Positions 13,886-26,898 of a stretch of 64,000 nt of DNA are shown here, in pieces. Within the stretch, counting starts at the first letter, position 1. Each line of letters opens with the position of its first letter. A program made the translations under genes and the position numbers. Source of the stretch: Strongyloides papillosus. Lineage: Eukaryota; Nematoda; Chromadorea; Rhabditida; Strongyloididae. The notes under the pieces are model-generated. The model saw nothing but the letters and a program-made list of their open reading frames with translations, searched no databases and was not told the origin of the DNA. The stretch spans positions 1,550,001 to 1,614,000 of the forward strand of contig SRSI01000048.1 of the NCBI GenBank assembly GCA_005656395.1. The letters run 5' to 3'.

Positions 13886-16800
13886 AACTAGAAATAAAAG
13901 ATTATTAGATAATTTATTAATATATAAGTGAACGTTTTTTGTAAAAAAAACAACTTAAAGAGTCATGGATAATTATCTAAATAGTTGGAGGGATAAAATG
14001 TCAACAGACTAACAGACTTGAAACAGATTCTCATTAAATAACTATGGAAATTATAAACTATTTGTTAGATAAGAGCATTAGACAAGGAATGAAAGGCTAG
14101 ACAATATTTCAAAAAATGACCAGTTAATCAGATTTTGTTGCGCATATTTTAGGAAGAACCTTTTAGAATAAGGAAAATGTTAAAATGTAATATTTGTCAT
14201 TATATTAAATTGCCAATGAGTTACGTTTAATCGTTTATAGACGCATTTTAACAAAAGAATAAATTATAATGACGTTATAGAAGACTAAAAAATGAATATA
14301 TTGGATGGAAAATTTTCAAAATTAGAAAGAGATACACAAGGGAAATAAAATAATGAAATGTAAACAAAAAAATCAAAGTAGAAGTGTTGGAATGTTGTAA
14401 AATTACACAAAAATATAAAAAAAAAACCAACAAAATGTTTAATTTCCCAGAGAAATGGTAATATAAATGCATTAGATCAAGGAAAGGAATAAATATGATA
14501 AATATAAACATTCTTTGATGACGTAATCTTAAAATTAGTTTATGTTTAGTTGCTATCAAATAGTAAAATAGTTTAAAGCTATTTTTTACTATGTTATATA
14601 AACACTGGAAAATTAATGGTAATTATAAAAGAGTTATCTTTAAATTGTTTATACAATCCAGAAATTTTTTTAAATTAATTTATCTAGTATATAATAATAT
14701 TAAAAGGTTGTAAAAGTATTTATATTACAAAAATAATGCACTTCACATATATATAGTTAAATAAAATTAGAACAGTAAGAAACAACAGATTATTGCTCAA
14801 GTTAAGCATACGCTAAATGATTTGGTAGGAGAAATGTAAACTGATAAATTAGCTGAATGAAATATATTACATTATAATTATAATCTCTATATTATCTGTT
14901 AAAATGGATATCAAAAATTAATAATGTTAATGAATAGAATCTATACATAGTAAGTGGAATAAATAAACAACCAATCTATTTGGAAAAAATTGTAACCTAA
15001 AAGGTTTAAAAAAAGAACCAGAAGGAAAGAAAAATTAAAACTAAAGGAAACAAACAGGAAGATTACATATACGAGACAAAAAATAATTTAACAAAGTAAT
15101 AAAAACAACGAGTTAGACAGACTGTAGTCCCAAAGAAATCTAATAACAATATAAAAAATTTTTAAAGAAGAAATATGTATAAAGATAATAAAGCACTTCA
15201 CAATTTTAGAAAACCATGCTCATACAAATTATCATCATTTAATAACATACTTTAAAAGAATTTTTTATTCTCCTACAACAACCACAAGCACTATTTAAAT
15301 TGTTTTTTATTCTACTTTCATGACAAAATGGATATCCAAGCTTATCATTTACTGTTTCTAACGAAAAAGTATTTATGTTTTGGATTATCTTATAATTTTT
15401 TTATTATTTTTTTCCAAACCAAAGATTAATAAAATTATTAATTTTTATGGATGATATGTAGCAAACATTTATTAAGTTTGTATATTTTAGTTAAATATTA
15501 TTATCCTCTATACTAAATCTTTTATTTGTCTTTCTAAAAAAAATAATAGATATACATATGTATAATTATAAGAAAGTACATATGAGTAGATTCTTCAAAA
15601 ACGTCAAATGCTTGTTTATGTAGATGAATGATTATTTTCATTAAGATGTTTTAGTCATTTAGTTCAATGTAAAATATCATTGTCATGGAGATGAAATTAA
15701 CATTCATATAATTTAATTCCTAATAAACGGATATCTTCTAAAATGTTTAAGAAATTTTATTTTGAAAATACTAAAAATTAATAATTTAAATAAATATAAC
15801 CATGATTATAATTCATTCCTTATTATTGTTGTCTCAAAATAATTCTATCTTTGTTTCCCTATATATACACTTTATTCCTAAATTTCTACAATTTATGGAT
15901 CTATGAATTTTGATAGAAAATGTGATTAAGTTTATACTATGTTTGTAGTTAATAAAAAAATTTAAAATCTTATCATAAAGAGGTGCAAATTGACACTTTT
16001 TTATTGCAAAAGAAAAGTAAATATCATTAAATTTCTATCTAAATTCATCACATACGATTATATATGCATCACTGATAATAATGTCTAAATGCATCTACAT
16101 TTATTTTTAAAGAAAATTTACAAAAAAATTCGTTATTTTAAAGATTATTCCACTGTTCTCCTTTGCACATCACGTAAAATATTATAGTGACAATTTTTTT
16201 TGAACAACATGTTTAAATATCATTTTTTACCTTTACATTTCTTGTGTCATCAATTTTTTCTTTCTCAATTAAAGATATTATCCAATATTCAAAGATTAAC
16301 TTAGAATAATAACTTTATATCAAATTTATGTACTAGTTGTTATCGGTTGTTATTTAATCTGATTTATCTATTAATTTTCAAAGTAATTTCATTACTTTAA
16401 AATGCTCCAGTTATACTTAATTTTCTGGTTTTATTCATTACCATAAGTGACAGTTGTTTTTAATCATTAAAATTTAAAAATAGAAAAGATTATAATATAA
16501 ATAAGGAAGTAAAAAGTTCTATATTTTTGAAACAAACAGAAATAATGATTTGTAAATTCCTGTAATCTATTATTGACTAATTTCTTTTCCTGAATATGTG
16601 ATTGTTACATTAAAATTTAATATAATTTTTATTTAAAATTATTTGTCCAAATTATATATGCAATTTAATTGTTTTTACTGAAGTTTAATATAATTCTAAT
16701 TTTAAAATTTATTTTTGCAAATTATATATGTAGTTGAATATATTTATTATTTTATTTTTTTTTAAAAAAATGACTCGATTTAAAGTTTTGATTTCCCCAT

Positions 16801-16930
16801 AATATTAACATATTAATTATTTGGTTTTCTTGAAATAAAAGGCTTAATTTAATATTTTGATATTTCCATAACATTTTATTTCTATATATTTCTTCTCTAT
16901 ATTTTTAGCAACATTATTTTAGATAGTGTT
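13886..16930. other. 3-kb AT-rich intergenic region
   Basis: I see no gene. Sequence is AT-rich, with many short A and T runs and scattered degenerate tandem words. An open frame on minus at 14275-14559 is Phe/Leu/Ile-rich from AT bias and has no supporting features. Near the right end (16,740-16,930) T-rich stretches precede the aminopeptidase start, including a TTTTTAG that could serve as a trans-splice acceptor about 20 bases before the ATG. Confidence 0.5.
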
Positions 16931-19638
16931 ATGTGTTCAGATACTAAGCAATTACCAGCTTCAAGTACATCGTCATTTGAAAGACTACCAACATTTGCAA
17001 ATCCCATATCTTATAAGCTCTTTTTGAAACCAAATTTGAAAACTTTTAAATTTCATGGTAAAGTAACAATAGCAATAGATATATTGAGATGTACAGATTT
17101 CTTAAAACTTCATAGTAATGAGCTTGACATTCATTTTATCTCATCTACTTTTAATAATGGAACTAGATTTGAAAATTTACAATTCATTTATGATAAAACA
17201 TTTGAAATGATTAAAATTTTTTTTCCATCTCAAGTAACACCACAAAAAATAGATTTACATTAACATTCACGGGAATACATAATAATAAAATGAAAGGTTT
17301 CTACCGATCAGTATATAAAACTCCAACATCAAATGAAAATTACATGGTATCAACACAATTTGAAAGTACCTATGCAAGAATGGTTTTTCCTTGTTTTGAC
17401 GAACCAGTTTATAAGGCAATATTTTATATTACTCTTCAAGTTGATACCCCTTTAACTGCACTTTCAAACATGGATGCAGCATCAATAAAATATATGGATG
17501 ATGGAACTAAAATTGTTGAATTTGTTCCAACCATCAAGATGTCTGCTCATTTAGTCGCGTTTGCTGTTGGTGATTTAGAATATATTGAGGTATTGTTCTT
17601 TTATCAAATACTAAAAAATTTATTTCTTTTTTAGAATAGAAGTAAAAAAGGAACAATCGTACGTGTATATACTTTACCTGGAAAAAAGAAACATGGAATT
17701 TCTGCTTTGGAAGTTGGAATTAGAGCTTTAGATTACTTTAATGAGTGGTTTGATTTTGATTATCCAATATCTAAGATTGATATGGTTACTGTACCAGATT
17801 TTACTTGGGGTGCCATGGAAAATACAGGTCTTTTGATGTTCCGAGAAACAGCTCTTCTTGTGGATATATCAAAAACATCAGCTAAGCAAAAAAGTTACAT
17901 CTCCACAATTATTGCCCATGAAATTGCTCATCAATGGTTTGGAAATTTAGTAACACCTCTCTGGTGGGATCAATTATGGTTAAAGGAAGGATTTGCTTCA
18001 TTTATGCAATATCTCATGGTCTGTTTTAGTTATCCTAAATTAAAAATTTGGGAAAAATTTTTGAATGATGAAATGGTAGCTGCTTTTTCCTTTGATTCTT
18101 TTAAGTCTTCACATCCAGTGGAAGTATCAATTGTGAATCCACATGAACTTGAAGAGATTTATGATGATATAACATATAAAAAATCTAATTCTATTTTAAG
18201 AATGTTATATGTATACTTGGGTGAAGAAATCTTTCAAAAAGCACTTCGTAATTATATAAAAAAGCATCAATATAGTAATACAAATACAATAGATCTCTGG
18301 AATTCTTTATCAGAGGCTTCTGGAGATGATATTCAAGAGATGATGGACACATGGACAAAACAAGTTGGTTTTCCAATTGTATCTGTAATTCAAACTATTA
18401 AAGAAAATAGTAGAATTTTAACGTTGTCCCAAAAAAGATTTATTATCCATGGTGATGGAAGTGAATCTCCACAATTATGGCATATTCCTATTAGAGTCTC
18501 AACGACCTCATCAAATGGTCAATCAAAATTTAATTTTCTTATGACAAAAGAAACTCAAACATTTACCATTGAAGGAGTTACCCCATCTGAGTGGATTAAA
18601 CTTAACTCTGAAACAGCAGGATTTTATAGAGTTAAATATAATGAAGACATGCTAAATAGTCTTATAATCGCTTTTCATGATAAAACTCTTCCAGTTTTGG
18701 ATAGATTTGGAATAGCTAGTGATATGTTCGCTTTAGTGAAAATTGGGGAATTAGATGGTCAGCACTATTTGAAATTATTTGAAGCATCAATTCAAGAGGA
18801 GGAGTATGTTGTACGTAATATTATTGATCAAGATATTGAAACTCTTTCGCATGTTTTATCGAGATATGAAAATAGTGATATTATTAAATACTTTAATTCA
18901 TTTGTTATCGAAAATATGATACCTCTTGCCAATAAACTTGGTTGGGAGTCACAAGATGATGAAGATGTGAGGATACCTCAACTTCGAGCACTTGTTCTTA
19001 GTAGATTAGCTCGTTCTGGACACCAACCAACTATTGAAATTGCCAAAGAAAAATTTTATAATTATTATATAGATAAGAAAGATATAGATCCAAATTTGCG
19101 AAATCTTATATACTCAGTAATTGGAAAAGAAGATGGAATTGAGGGAATTAAAAAACTTCAAGAAATCTTTGAAACAGTAAATTTTTCTGAAGTTGAAAGA
19201 AGTTGTATAATTGGTATGGCTCAGACAAGAGACATCAAACTACTTGAATATGTCTTTGATTATGGAATAAATAAAGGTAAAATTCGTTCGCAAGATCTTG
19301 TCCATCTTTTTACTGGAGCTTCGTCAAATAAAATAGGCCAAGATTTTGCTTATAAGTATTTTCTAGAAAATATTGAATTGCTTTTTGAAAGATTTGGCGG
19401 CCCTAATAGTTCAATTTTCCAAAAATGTTTAAAATTTTCAGCTCAACATATTGCTTCAGATAAGATTGCTAATGATTTTGAAAATTTCTTTAAATATAAT
19501 ATTGATGCTGGTTCTCAAAATACCCTTGATCGCACAATTAAGCAGACAATTGAAGCAATGAATGGTAATTACCAACTATTGAAAAACTGTGGAGACTCTG
19601 TCTACAGATACCTAATTTCTAAAAATCTTAATTTATAG
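16931..19638 (+). CDS. pam-1: Puromycin-sensitive aminopeptidase (M1 family)
   Basis: A zinc metallo-exopeptidase removing N-terminal residues from cytosolic peptides; C. elegans PAM-1 is needed in meiosis and embryonic polarity. Exons 16931-17589 and 17635-19638, about 887 residues after allowing for one frame change, a normal length for the family. The M1 signatures are present: GAMEN near residue 279 (exopeptidase motif) and HEIAH near 315 with the third zinc ligand in WLKEGF near 338, i.e. HEXXH-X18-E. A C-terminal ERAP1-like helical domain fills residues ~510-880. There is no signal peptide, consistent with a cytosolic enzyme. The reading frame breaks at about 17254-17260, where 'KIDLH-stop' should continue as a threonine/leucine beta-strand; one missing A after GATTT would explain it. 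The next gene begins only 168 bp downstream on the same strand. Confidence 0.92.
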
Positions 19639-19806
19639 ATTACAGAGTAAAATTACGGTGTTCTATTATAAAAACAAATTTCTAAAATAAAAAATATGAA
19701 TATTTTTTAATTTTTGCATTTTATTTATTCAAAATTTTGTTACATAAAATGAAGGTAGAAAAATTATTGATAAGGCATTTGCTTTACACTTTTTTGATCC
19801 AACAAT

Positions 19807-21543
19807 ATGGCCCACACCGTTATTTTGATTGATGGGGAAAAAAAGAAAAAAAAGAAGGGTAAGAACAAGAATAGAACACAAAGCGTTGACCAAACAACGA
19901 CTGAGGATGTTCCAATGACGAAAGTAAGAAAACACAAAACTAGAGGTAATAATAAATTCAATAAAACCCTAGATAGTAGAACTCAGGATCCAACAATTAC
20001 CGAAGGTGAGGGTCAAGATAAACGTCAAAAAACTATCCCAAAAATAAAAGTAAGAAGAAGTGTTGAGGTTGCAACAAAGAAGATAGTTCATGATCCCAAA
20101 TTGATTGGAGCCCTACCTTCATTACCATTATTTTATCAGCAAATTGTTTGTCCTGTAAGAGATAGGCATCAATATAATGAGATAACAAAAACTGTTGGTT
20201 GGGATTTTACTGAATTGCTGGTAAAACCAACTGTCTTAGTTCTTGGAAGTTCTGAAGCTGGTAAGACATCTCTTATAAATTATTTACTTCGTGATAAGAA
20301 AGGATATGAGTCACATTATGATACTGTGAAAGATTATAAGTCTTCATTTACTCATATTACTTATGATGATAACCCATCTTTACTACGTGGAGCAGATGCA
20401 GTAGCTTCTAAATCTTGGGCGTTTAATGAAATAACAAAGTACAATAAACAAAAAAATGATTGTCAAATTCAGTTATTTCAAATTAAAAATGATTTACTTC
20501 AGGAGATAACATTTATTGATTCACCTCCTGTTACTGATGCTATGTTAACAAATCTAAATCATGAAACTTCTGGCTATTATCCCATTCTTTATAATTTAAT
20601 TAGAAAAGTTGATTTAATTTTCTTTGTTGGAACTCCATCAATTGTTGATACTTCAATGAACAAGGTATAGCTACATTAATATATTATAAATTTATGATTA
20701 TTTTAGGTTATCTCTTTACTTAATCCCTATAATTATAAGACAGTCTTTTGTCTTAACAAATCAGATCAATATCAAAATTTAACAAATTTGTCAAATGATA
20801 GAAAGAATTTTTCAAATTACATTACTTCATCTATTTCAAATGGAGAAGCAAAAGTTATTTGTACATACTTCAAAGGATTATTACCAAGCGATGAGATGAA
20901 AGATTTTATTCATAATGATATGGAAACATTACTTTTAAAAATTAAAAAACTTCCATCTCAGTATAAGACACCGAGATTAATATCGTTGAATATTCATATG
21001 ATGGAAATTATGTATATTGCTTTACTCCATAGTGAAATGCGTAAAAAAGATAAGAGAGTACAATCAAAAGTACTAAGTTCAGAAGAAATTGGTGAAGTGA
21101 GTAAGTCATTAAATGATTTACCTGCCTATGAATCATTTTTGAAGAATTTCCCAACATTACCAGAGGATGTTTTAAATGCATGTGATAGAGTCAAAGTAAG
21201 ACCTGCAAAATTTGATGATATAGATGCTTTAAAGTCTTTCCTTAAGAATGATTTTCCATATATTCAAAAAATTGCTAGTGAAGAACCTGAAAATGTTGTC
21301 AAATTTTTGTTACCTCTTTCTGATCCTAATAAAGATCCTGAACCACCAAAGAAGGAAAAGAAGAAAGTAATAAAAGAAATTAAGATAGCTATTCCAAATG
21401 ATGATGATGGAGAGGAGGATGATGATGATGATAGTAACACGAAAAAAGGTAACAACGATCCAGAAAAAAAGGAAAAAAAGCAAAAATTTGTTAACATAAA
21501 TAAAACTTTGATTGAAAATATAATGAAAGATGATAAACAATAA
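19807..21543 (+). CDS. EHD/sarcalumenin-like dynamin-type GTPase
   Basis: Exons 19807-20664 and 20707-21543, 564 residues. A Lys-rich N-terminus (EKKKKKKGKNKN) is followed by a Ser/Thr/Lys tail, then an EHD-type GTPase domain. The P-loop GSSEAGKTS lies near residue 147, the switch II position reads FIDSPP near 238 where EHD proteins have DTPG, and the G4 motif NKSD is near 303. The helical part that follows (LPSQYKTPRLISLNIHMMEI, then ALLHSEMRKKDKR) is laid out like the EHD helical domain, which binds and bends membranes. There is no C-terminal EH domain; instead a Lys/Asp/Glu-rich tail ends the protein, more like sarcalumenin. Loss of the glycine in the DTPG motif suggests weak or altered GTP hydrolysis (inference). 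Alternative: a divergent RME-1 paralogue. Confidence 0.75.
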
Positions 21544-22338
21544 CGTATTTAATTTAAATCAATTCCTATTTTATAATAATTTATCAAACTAATAAATGAA
21601 ATATTCATAGTTATAGTTTTTTTTTATTTATTATTCACATGTCAACACGCTTCTATAATGAAAAGAAATATAAAAAGTGAATTTATCTTTATAGTAGTTG
21701 TCCTCAAATTAAACATTTAACTACCAAGATTTCGTTTTGCGAGAAATATTTAGACATTTATCTATAACCATGTGTTAATATTGAAATAAATTTCTCAAGA
21801 AAAATAAGTTTTATGTAGAAAATGTCGACTGTTTGCATGTTATCTATTAAAAGCGTTTGAATATTATTAATGTATATAAAAAATTAAAGATTACAAACCT
21901 TGTTCTTTTTGATACTATATTTTAATTGAATTTTACTTTAGAATACTTAATAATATAACAATTTTTTATGATAAATAATTTATTGTGTTACTTATTACAA
22001 TTGAGAAGCATGCTAAAATACATATAAATGTTTGGTTTTAAATATACTAAATAACAGAATTTGATAATTGAAAGAGGCATTTGATTTTATAAGCATATTT
22101 GTTTTAAAAACAGTCTTATAAATTTAACAGATCATGAATCATTTTAAAATGAAATTTTATCATAACGATATTAATTTTTTTTATTAAGAAATCTTTAGCT
22201 ATATAAAATTAATCTAAACATTGTTCATAATAGAAACGTATTTGATTATATTTAATATATACACAAATTTATTGTTGTGTCCGCAAAACAGACAATTTGG
22301 TATTTACGAAATATTTTATACTAATTGGTAGTTTAAGG
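21544..22338. other. Intergenic, left of the inverted repeat
   Basis: AT-rich sequence without recognisable genes between the GTPase gene and the outer edge of the left inverted-repeat arm. AATAAA-type hexamers near 21,590-21,600 may serve the GTPase transcript. Confidence 0.4.
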
Positions 22339-22552
22339 TTAAAATAATGCAAATTCCATTTAATTATAATATTTTTTATGATAACGTGCTAACAAATTAA
22401 TGAGTCGAGATTCCAGTGCTTCTGTTGGACATCAAAATAGTTAGAGTATGGTCTTTGTAATAACGTATCAAAAAGTTAATAAGATATTTTAATTTTATTA
22501 GACTGTTATTCCTGATATAAAAAAATTGTAGTTCATTTGTCTGGTTTGTCAG

Positions 22553-22864
22553 ATGATGAACATTCCATTGATTGGACAATTCATAATTTTTTTAACCATA
22601 GGATCTGAAAATATTAAAATTGATAATAGTATACATTTTAAATTAAATGTTATTGCAGGAAATCCGACTCTTTCTTCAAGTACTTCCGATTCTGAGATGT
22701 ATGATTCTTTGAAAGAAGAATTTGAAAAACCTTTGTCATCAAGATTTTTTGAGGTATATGAGGGAAATGTATTTAGCGATAGTTTTATTATAGATTCTGT
22801 GACAACAGATCATAAGAGAAAAATAAAAAGAAAACTAGAAACAAAAGTTTTTGTTTATCAGTAA
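22553..22864 (+). CDS. Small putative secreted protein, copy 1
   Basis: I do not recognise this 103-residue ORF. It begins MMNIPLIGQFIIFLTIG, a plausible signal peptide, and continues with a Ser/Thr/Glu-rich middle, the segment NVFSDSFIIDSVTT, and a basic KRKIKRKLETK before VFVYQ. A good splice donor (GTAAGT) overlaps the stop codon at 22862, so the ORF may be the first exon of something longer, but the downstream acceptor tried (about 22,965) leads quickly to a stop. The same ORF is preserved in the right arm with one Ile/Arg change. It converges on the glycosyltransferase gene, 227 bp away. Confidence 0.45.
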   Translation: MMNIPLIGQFIIFLTIGSENIKIDNSIHFKLNVIAGNPTLSSSTSDSEMYDSLKEEFEKPLSSRFFEVYEGNVFSDSFIIDSVTTDHKRKIKRKLETKVFVYQ

Positions 22865-23091
22865 GTCAGTCTTCAAACAATCTTATAATAATTTTTGTAA
22901 AGAGATTTATGGTGGTTGTAAATTATCTTAAATTATTGTTATTTATCTAAAATGTTTGATTCAGGTAGACATTCGTAGAAATTCCTTTAAACTTGAAAAA
23001 TATTAGTGATATTTAAACTACATTTGTTTGTTAAAAAAATTACATGCAATATTTAATAAATAAAATTTGTGTTTTTAAAAACCGAAATAAA

Positions 23092-24141
23092 TTAATTTTT
23101 GTAATAATTAGAAGAATAGGAACGAATTGTTTCTATAATTGACTTTGATGTCTCAGGAACATTTTCATTATTAGGAATAAGCATAGGGTTTCTCAATCCA
23201 GCAACATGCATATGATATATAAGATATTCCAGCATATACATTGTTTCACCATATACTTTATGAAACGATATTGGATACTCACTCATTGCTCCAATGCCAT
23301 TTGGGTATTTAAACAAACTTCTCTTAGATAAAAAAATTTTTTTATGCCTAGTTATATACGGTGTCAAAGCTTGATCTATTTCAAAAGGTAAATATAATAT
23401 TCTACCATATTTATCTCTTCCGTCATTTAATTTTACTTTAAGATTATATAAGCAAATTCCAATTTCCACGTCTTCAAAACCATCATCTTTAATTCTGCAA
23501 TATTTTTTGTTGCCTAATCCTTTAGTAACAAGTAGTGATAAAGTTTTTTTACTCATGACATAGCTTCCACCCTGAGGATATTGAAAATCTTTTGGAAGCC
23601 CAGATGGTTTGTAAGTTAGTTGAAATCCTGAATAATAATGTTTATTTGGATCTTTATTTAACAGTAACATTCTTAGATTCTCCATAACAACATATGTGTC
23701 ACAGTCAATCCTCAAAAACCAATCATATTTATCTTTATAATGCTTATAAACATATTTAAAAGCATATTGCATTTTGCCATATGAAAATTTATAATGATCT
23801 TTACGATAAGCTTTAATTGCTGGAATATCTTCGTCGTCACTCCCTGAAGCATATATATAAGCATTACACCTTTTCACCCATGTATTTTTTTGATGTCTAA
23901 TTCTTGATATTTTATTTTTTGGTGTTGTTAAAAATATACAGAATACTTTAACTTTGTTATTTAGTTCTCCAGCAACATTATTAAACACTATAAAAATATA
24001 ATATTTTTTACATTATTCAAACTCACCCACGTCATTGGTATAATTTGTATAAATGTTTTCTTTAGCTGGTATAAATTTCTTCTTTCCATAACTTATTTCA
24101 ATATATAAAAACAAAAGTATAATAAATATAATCGCTTTCAT
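23092..24141 (-). CDS. Core 1 beta-1,3-galactosyltransferase-like (GT31), copy 1
   Basis: Predicted Golgi type II glycosyltransferase that adds galactose to O-linked GalNAc (T-synthase family). Two exons on minus, 24027-24141 and 23092-23986, about 336 residues. The first exon encodes a hydrophobic N-terminus (MKAIIFIILLFLYIEISYG) acting as signal or membrane anchor. Exon 2 shows GT31/C1GalT features: the KVFCIFLTTP strand, RHQKNTWVKRCN, the metal-binding DCD near residue 133 within LRIDCDTYVVMENLR, QGGSYVMSKKTL, and the acidic EDVEIGICL motif near 210. The length is slightly below that of vertebrate C1GalT1. The gene is intact, with a second near-identical copy at 43996-45045. The acceptor specificity cannot be read from sequence. 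Confidence 0.85.
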
Positions 24142-26898
24142 TGTTTTTTTTAGAAAATATTCATTAATCTAAAAGATCAAATACATAAAATACTAAATTT
24201 TAAATATATTTAATAAGTAAAATAAGCATCTTTATTTACTGTATGTTAAAAAAGGATATATTAGATATTTTTTGTACAGCAATGCAAAAAAACAACTTTA
24301 AGATGATGAATAAGCTAATTAAAAAATTGTTAAAAAGTTAGATCTAATTGTGATATTTTATAAATAAAGTTGATAAAATCTAAATAGATAAAGTTATATA
24401 CTTTTCTAATGCAATAAATATAAATAATTTTATAGGAAATATATTATATTTGTTTATAATTATAATTTTTTCCTTTACAAGCGTATGAAAAATCCAAAAA
24501 ACTTTAACATATCATTTTCAAACTTTATTTAAACTGTGAAAAATTTTTGTATATACTGTAGCTTATATTATTTATTTTGTGCTACGCCTATTAAAAACTT
24601 TCACTGAAATTAATTAGTAAGGTAATATTTACTTTAATAAATTAACAGTTTACCTATTCACTCCAATAGATTTTTCCTATCCTCAAATGAGTAATAACTA
24701 AATAACTAAAAAATAAAATAAAAACGACAGTTAGTTTTTTTCAAAATTTCATAAATATTATATTTCGCATTTAATTTATTATTTAAATAATTTATTAATG
24801 TGCGCTTTGTACAAGATTAAACATAATCAAAACAAAAACACATTTAAAAATTACTTAATTTAGCTCTATTCATTTTTTAAAAACGGAAAACAGCTTTTTT
24901 TCACAATCTCTTTTACTCTTTATCCGTTTATTACAAAATATTTCATTTTCTACATTTATCATTCAATTAGTATCATGTAAAATGATCATAATATAATTAA
25001 TTACTCCTAGGGGTGGGAAGACAAGTTAATTTTGTGACACGACATTTGTCAATTATGACTAAAAACAATTTTTAAAATAAATAGGTGTATTGAAAATTTT
25101 AACGATTAAACACATAAAAAAAATTAACGGAGAAAGTTCCTTGAAATTTGCAGGAACACCAATAAACCACACAATCCTAAAAAATATTCCTGTTAATTGT
25201 ATAAAATAATTTACTTTAATTTATTATGAAATAAAGTTTTAGATTTTTTAGTTTAAAAAAATATTTAATATTACTCCTTCCTAATGCATAGTAGATGACG
25301 TTATCTAATTAATATCTTATACAGGTATGTAAAGATAATCCATTTACTGTACATTGAGTTTAATGTACAGAAAAAAATCCTGAAATAATTTTTTACCCGT
25401 AGTTCTAAATTTTCACAAAATAATTTTTGTCAACCAAAATTAATGAGATATTTTTGTGCGTTTCAGACAGAAAAAAAACATTTTCGTCGTCCATTTTTGA
25501 AATGTTAATTTTTTTATTTTACAAATATTTAAATTTTTTAGTAAAATCAAGTTGAAATTTTAGCGTTATAAATTAAATCAAGCTTAACTACTCATTTTGC
25601 TTATGAGCTGTTTACCCGCAGGCCCGGCTTTTTTTGTAAAAGTACCTAAATATTCATATTTAATTATAAATTATAAAATATAAAAATTCTTTTTTAACTT
25701 CCAAGTATAGTTTGAATATTTATACGTGCTAGTTTTTGTGGATAACATCACTTAATAAAAACTTATTGTTGGTATATAATGCAATATATGATGTTTAGTA
25801 TAAAAAAAATAAAAATTATTGAGAATACTTTCTATTTTAGAAATTTTAGTTAATTTTCTTCTATTTTTTGACAATTGATGACTCAGTAAAAAAATTCTTA
25901 GCACCACTGGATAGATAATCATTCTATGCGTAATTTTTTTGTAAAATGTACTTTCAAGTTTATTACTTTTGACATATTAATTTGAGGTGAAAGGCAAACT
26001 TAAAAAATATCCCAAAATAGTTTCGATGATTTTTAATATACTAAATCGTCTTCACATTTCTTGAAATTACTTTTAAAATGTGGGGTGAAGAGAAACCTGG
26101 AAGTAGTTTTTTTCGATTTCTTTTCCAGAACTGAGATTTACCATTTTGAATCTTCAAAATTTTGGGTAAAAAACAGTGTTTAATAGAATACATAAAATTT
26201 TTCGATTTCTGTACCAAAATTAAATTCTTATTGTTTTTACATAATAAGCATTAGAAACTTAACGTACCTGTGAAATTTCAGATTAATAGGATTTTTTTAA
26301 GAATGGTTTAAGGGGTCAACAATTTTAAGGATTATTCTTACTTAAAAAAATGTATCTCAAGAACGGGACTTTGAGTGGAGTTGATATTGCATACTTTGGT
26401 TTAATATCATTGTACGTTAATTTTTTTAAAAAGTTTTAATAGAAATCAAAAATTATTTTTCGAGTTCATTCTCCTCTTTATATATTATAAAGATATAAAG
26501 ATAAATAGCTGATTCTTTAAAGAAAAGAAGTAAGTCGGTTGGCAAGAAAAAAAAGTTTTTGTACAAGCTTCGTTAAGATTTTATTTTGTTTATTAAAAAT
26601 TGTCTTCTACATTATATAGAAAATATTTTTGAAATTAAAAATTAATTTTAAATGTAATCTTTTGCCTTATTAATAAAAAGACGTTTAAATTCAATTATTA
26701 TTATTCATTAAAGAAATGAGTAAATATTAATATTTTAAAAAAGCATAGTAAAGTCGTATATGTTAAAGTTTATATACTAATATTTTTAACGTATTTAAAA
26801 AAAGTTTCGTCAATTAAAGATTATATCATGTGTAGGATTTGAAGTAAATTTTTAACATTACTTTCAAATAATCTTGCTCAAAAATTTTTATTCATCAT
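24142..26898. other. Non-coding part of left arm and dispersed repeats
   Basis: No gene found. The stretch up to 25984 belongs to the inverted-repeat arm. The stretch at about 26,090-26,470 is a divergent dispersed repeat: parts of it recur in inverted orientation at about 31,760-32,130, for example a shared GTGAAATTTCAGA word followed by a stretch like TTAAGAATGGTTTAAGGG. A GC-richer word with GCAGGCCCGGC lies at 25,619-25,630. Confidence 0.5.

Larger units (their letters stand above)
22339..25984 (+). repeat. Left arm of 3.65-kb inverted duplication
   Basis: This 3646-bp block recurs in reverse orientation at 42155-45798 (3644 bp). By eye the arms are nearly identical: only scattered substitutions and small indels are seen (for example around 24,275, 24,700 and 22,440-22,450), and the two enclosed glycosyltransferases differ at one residue noted (GKMQYAF versus GKMHYAF). 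At the inner edge the high identity stops sharply at 25984/42155, but a lower similarity continues about 100 bp further, around TTTTAAAATGTGGG. The arms enclose a 16.2-kb spacer. Confidence 0.93.

Noticed and set aside
14275..14559. Hydrophobic minus ORF that could be a membrane protein
   Set aside because: Phe/Ile/Leu richness follows from AT bias; no splice context, no conserved residues.
21264..21540. Minus ORFs with Ser and Ile runs
   Set aside because: Antisense of the Lys/Asp tail of the EHD-like GTPase.
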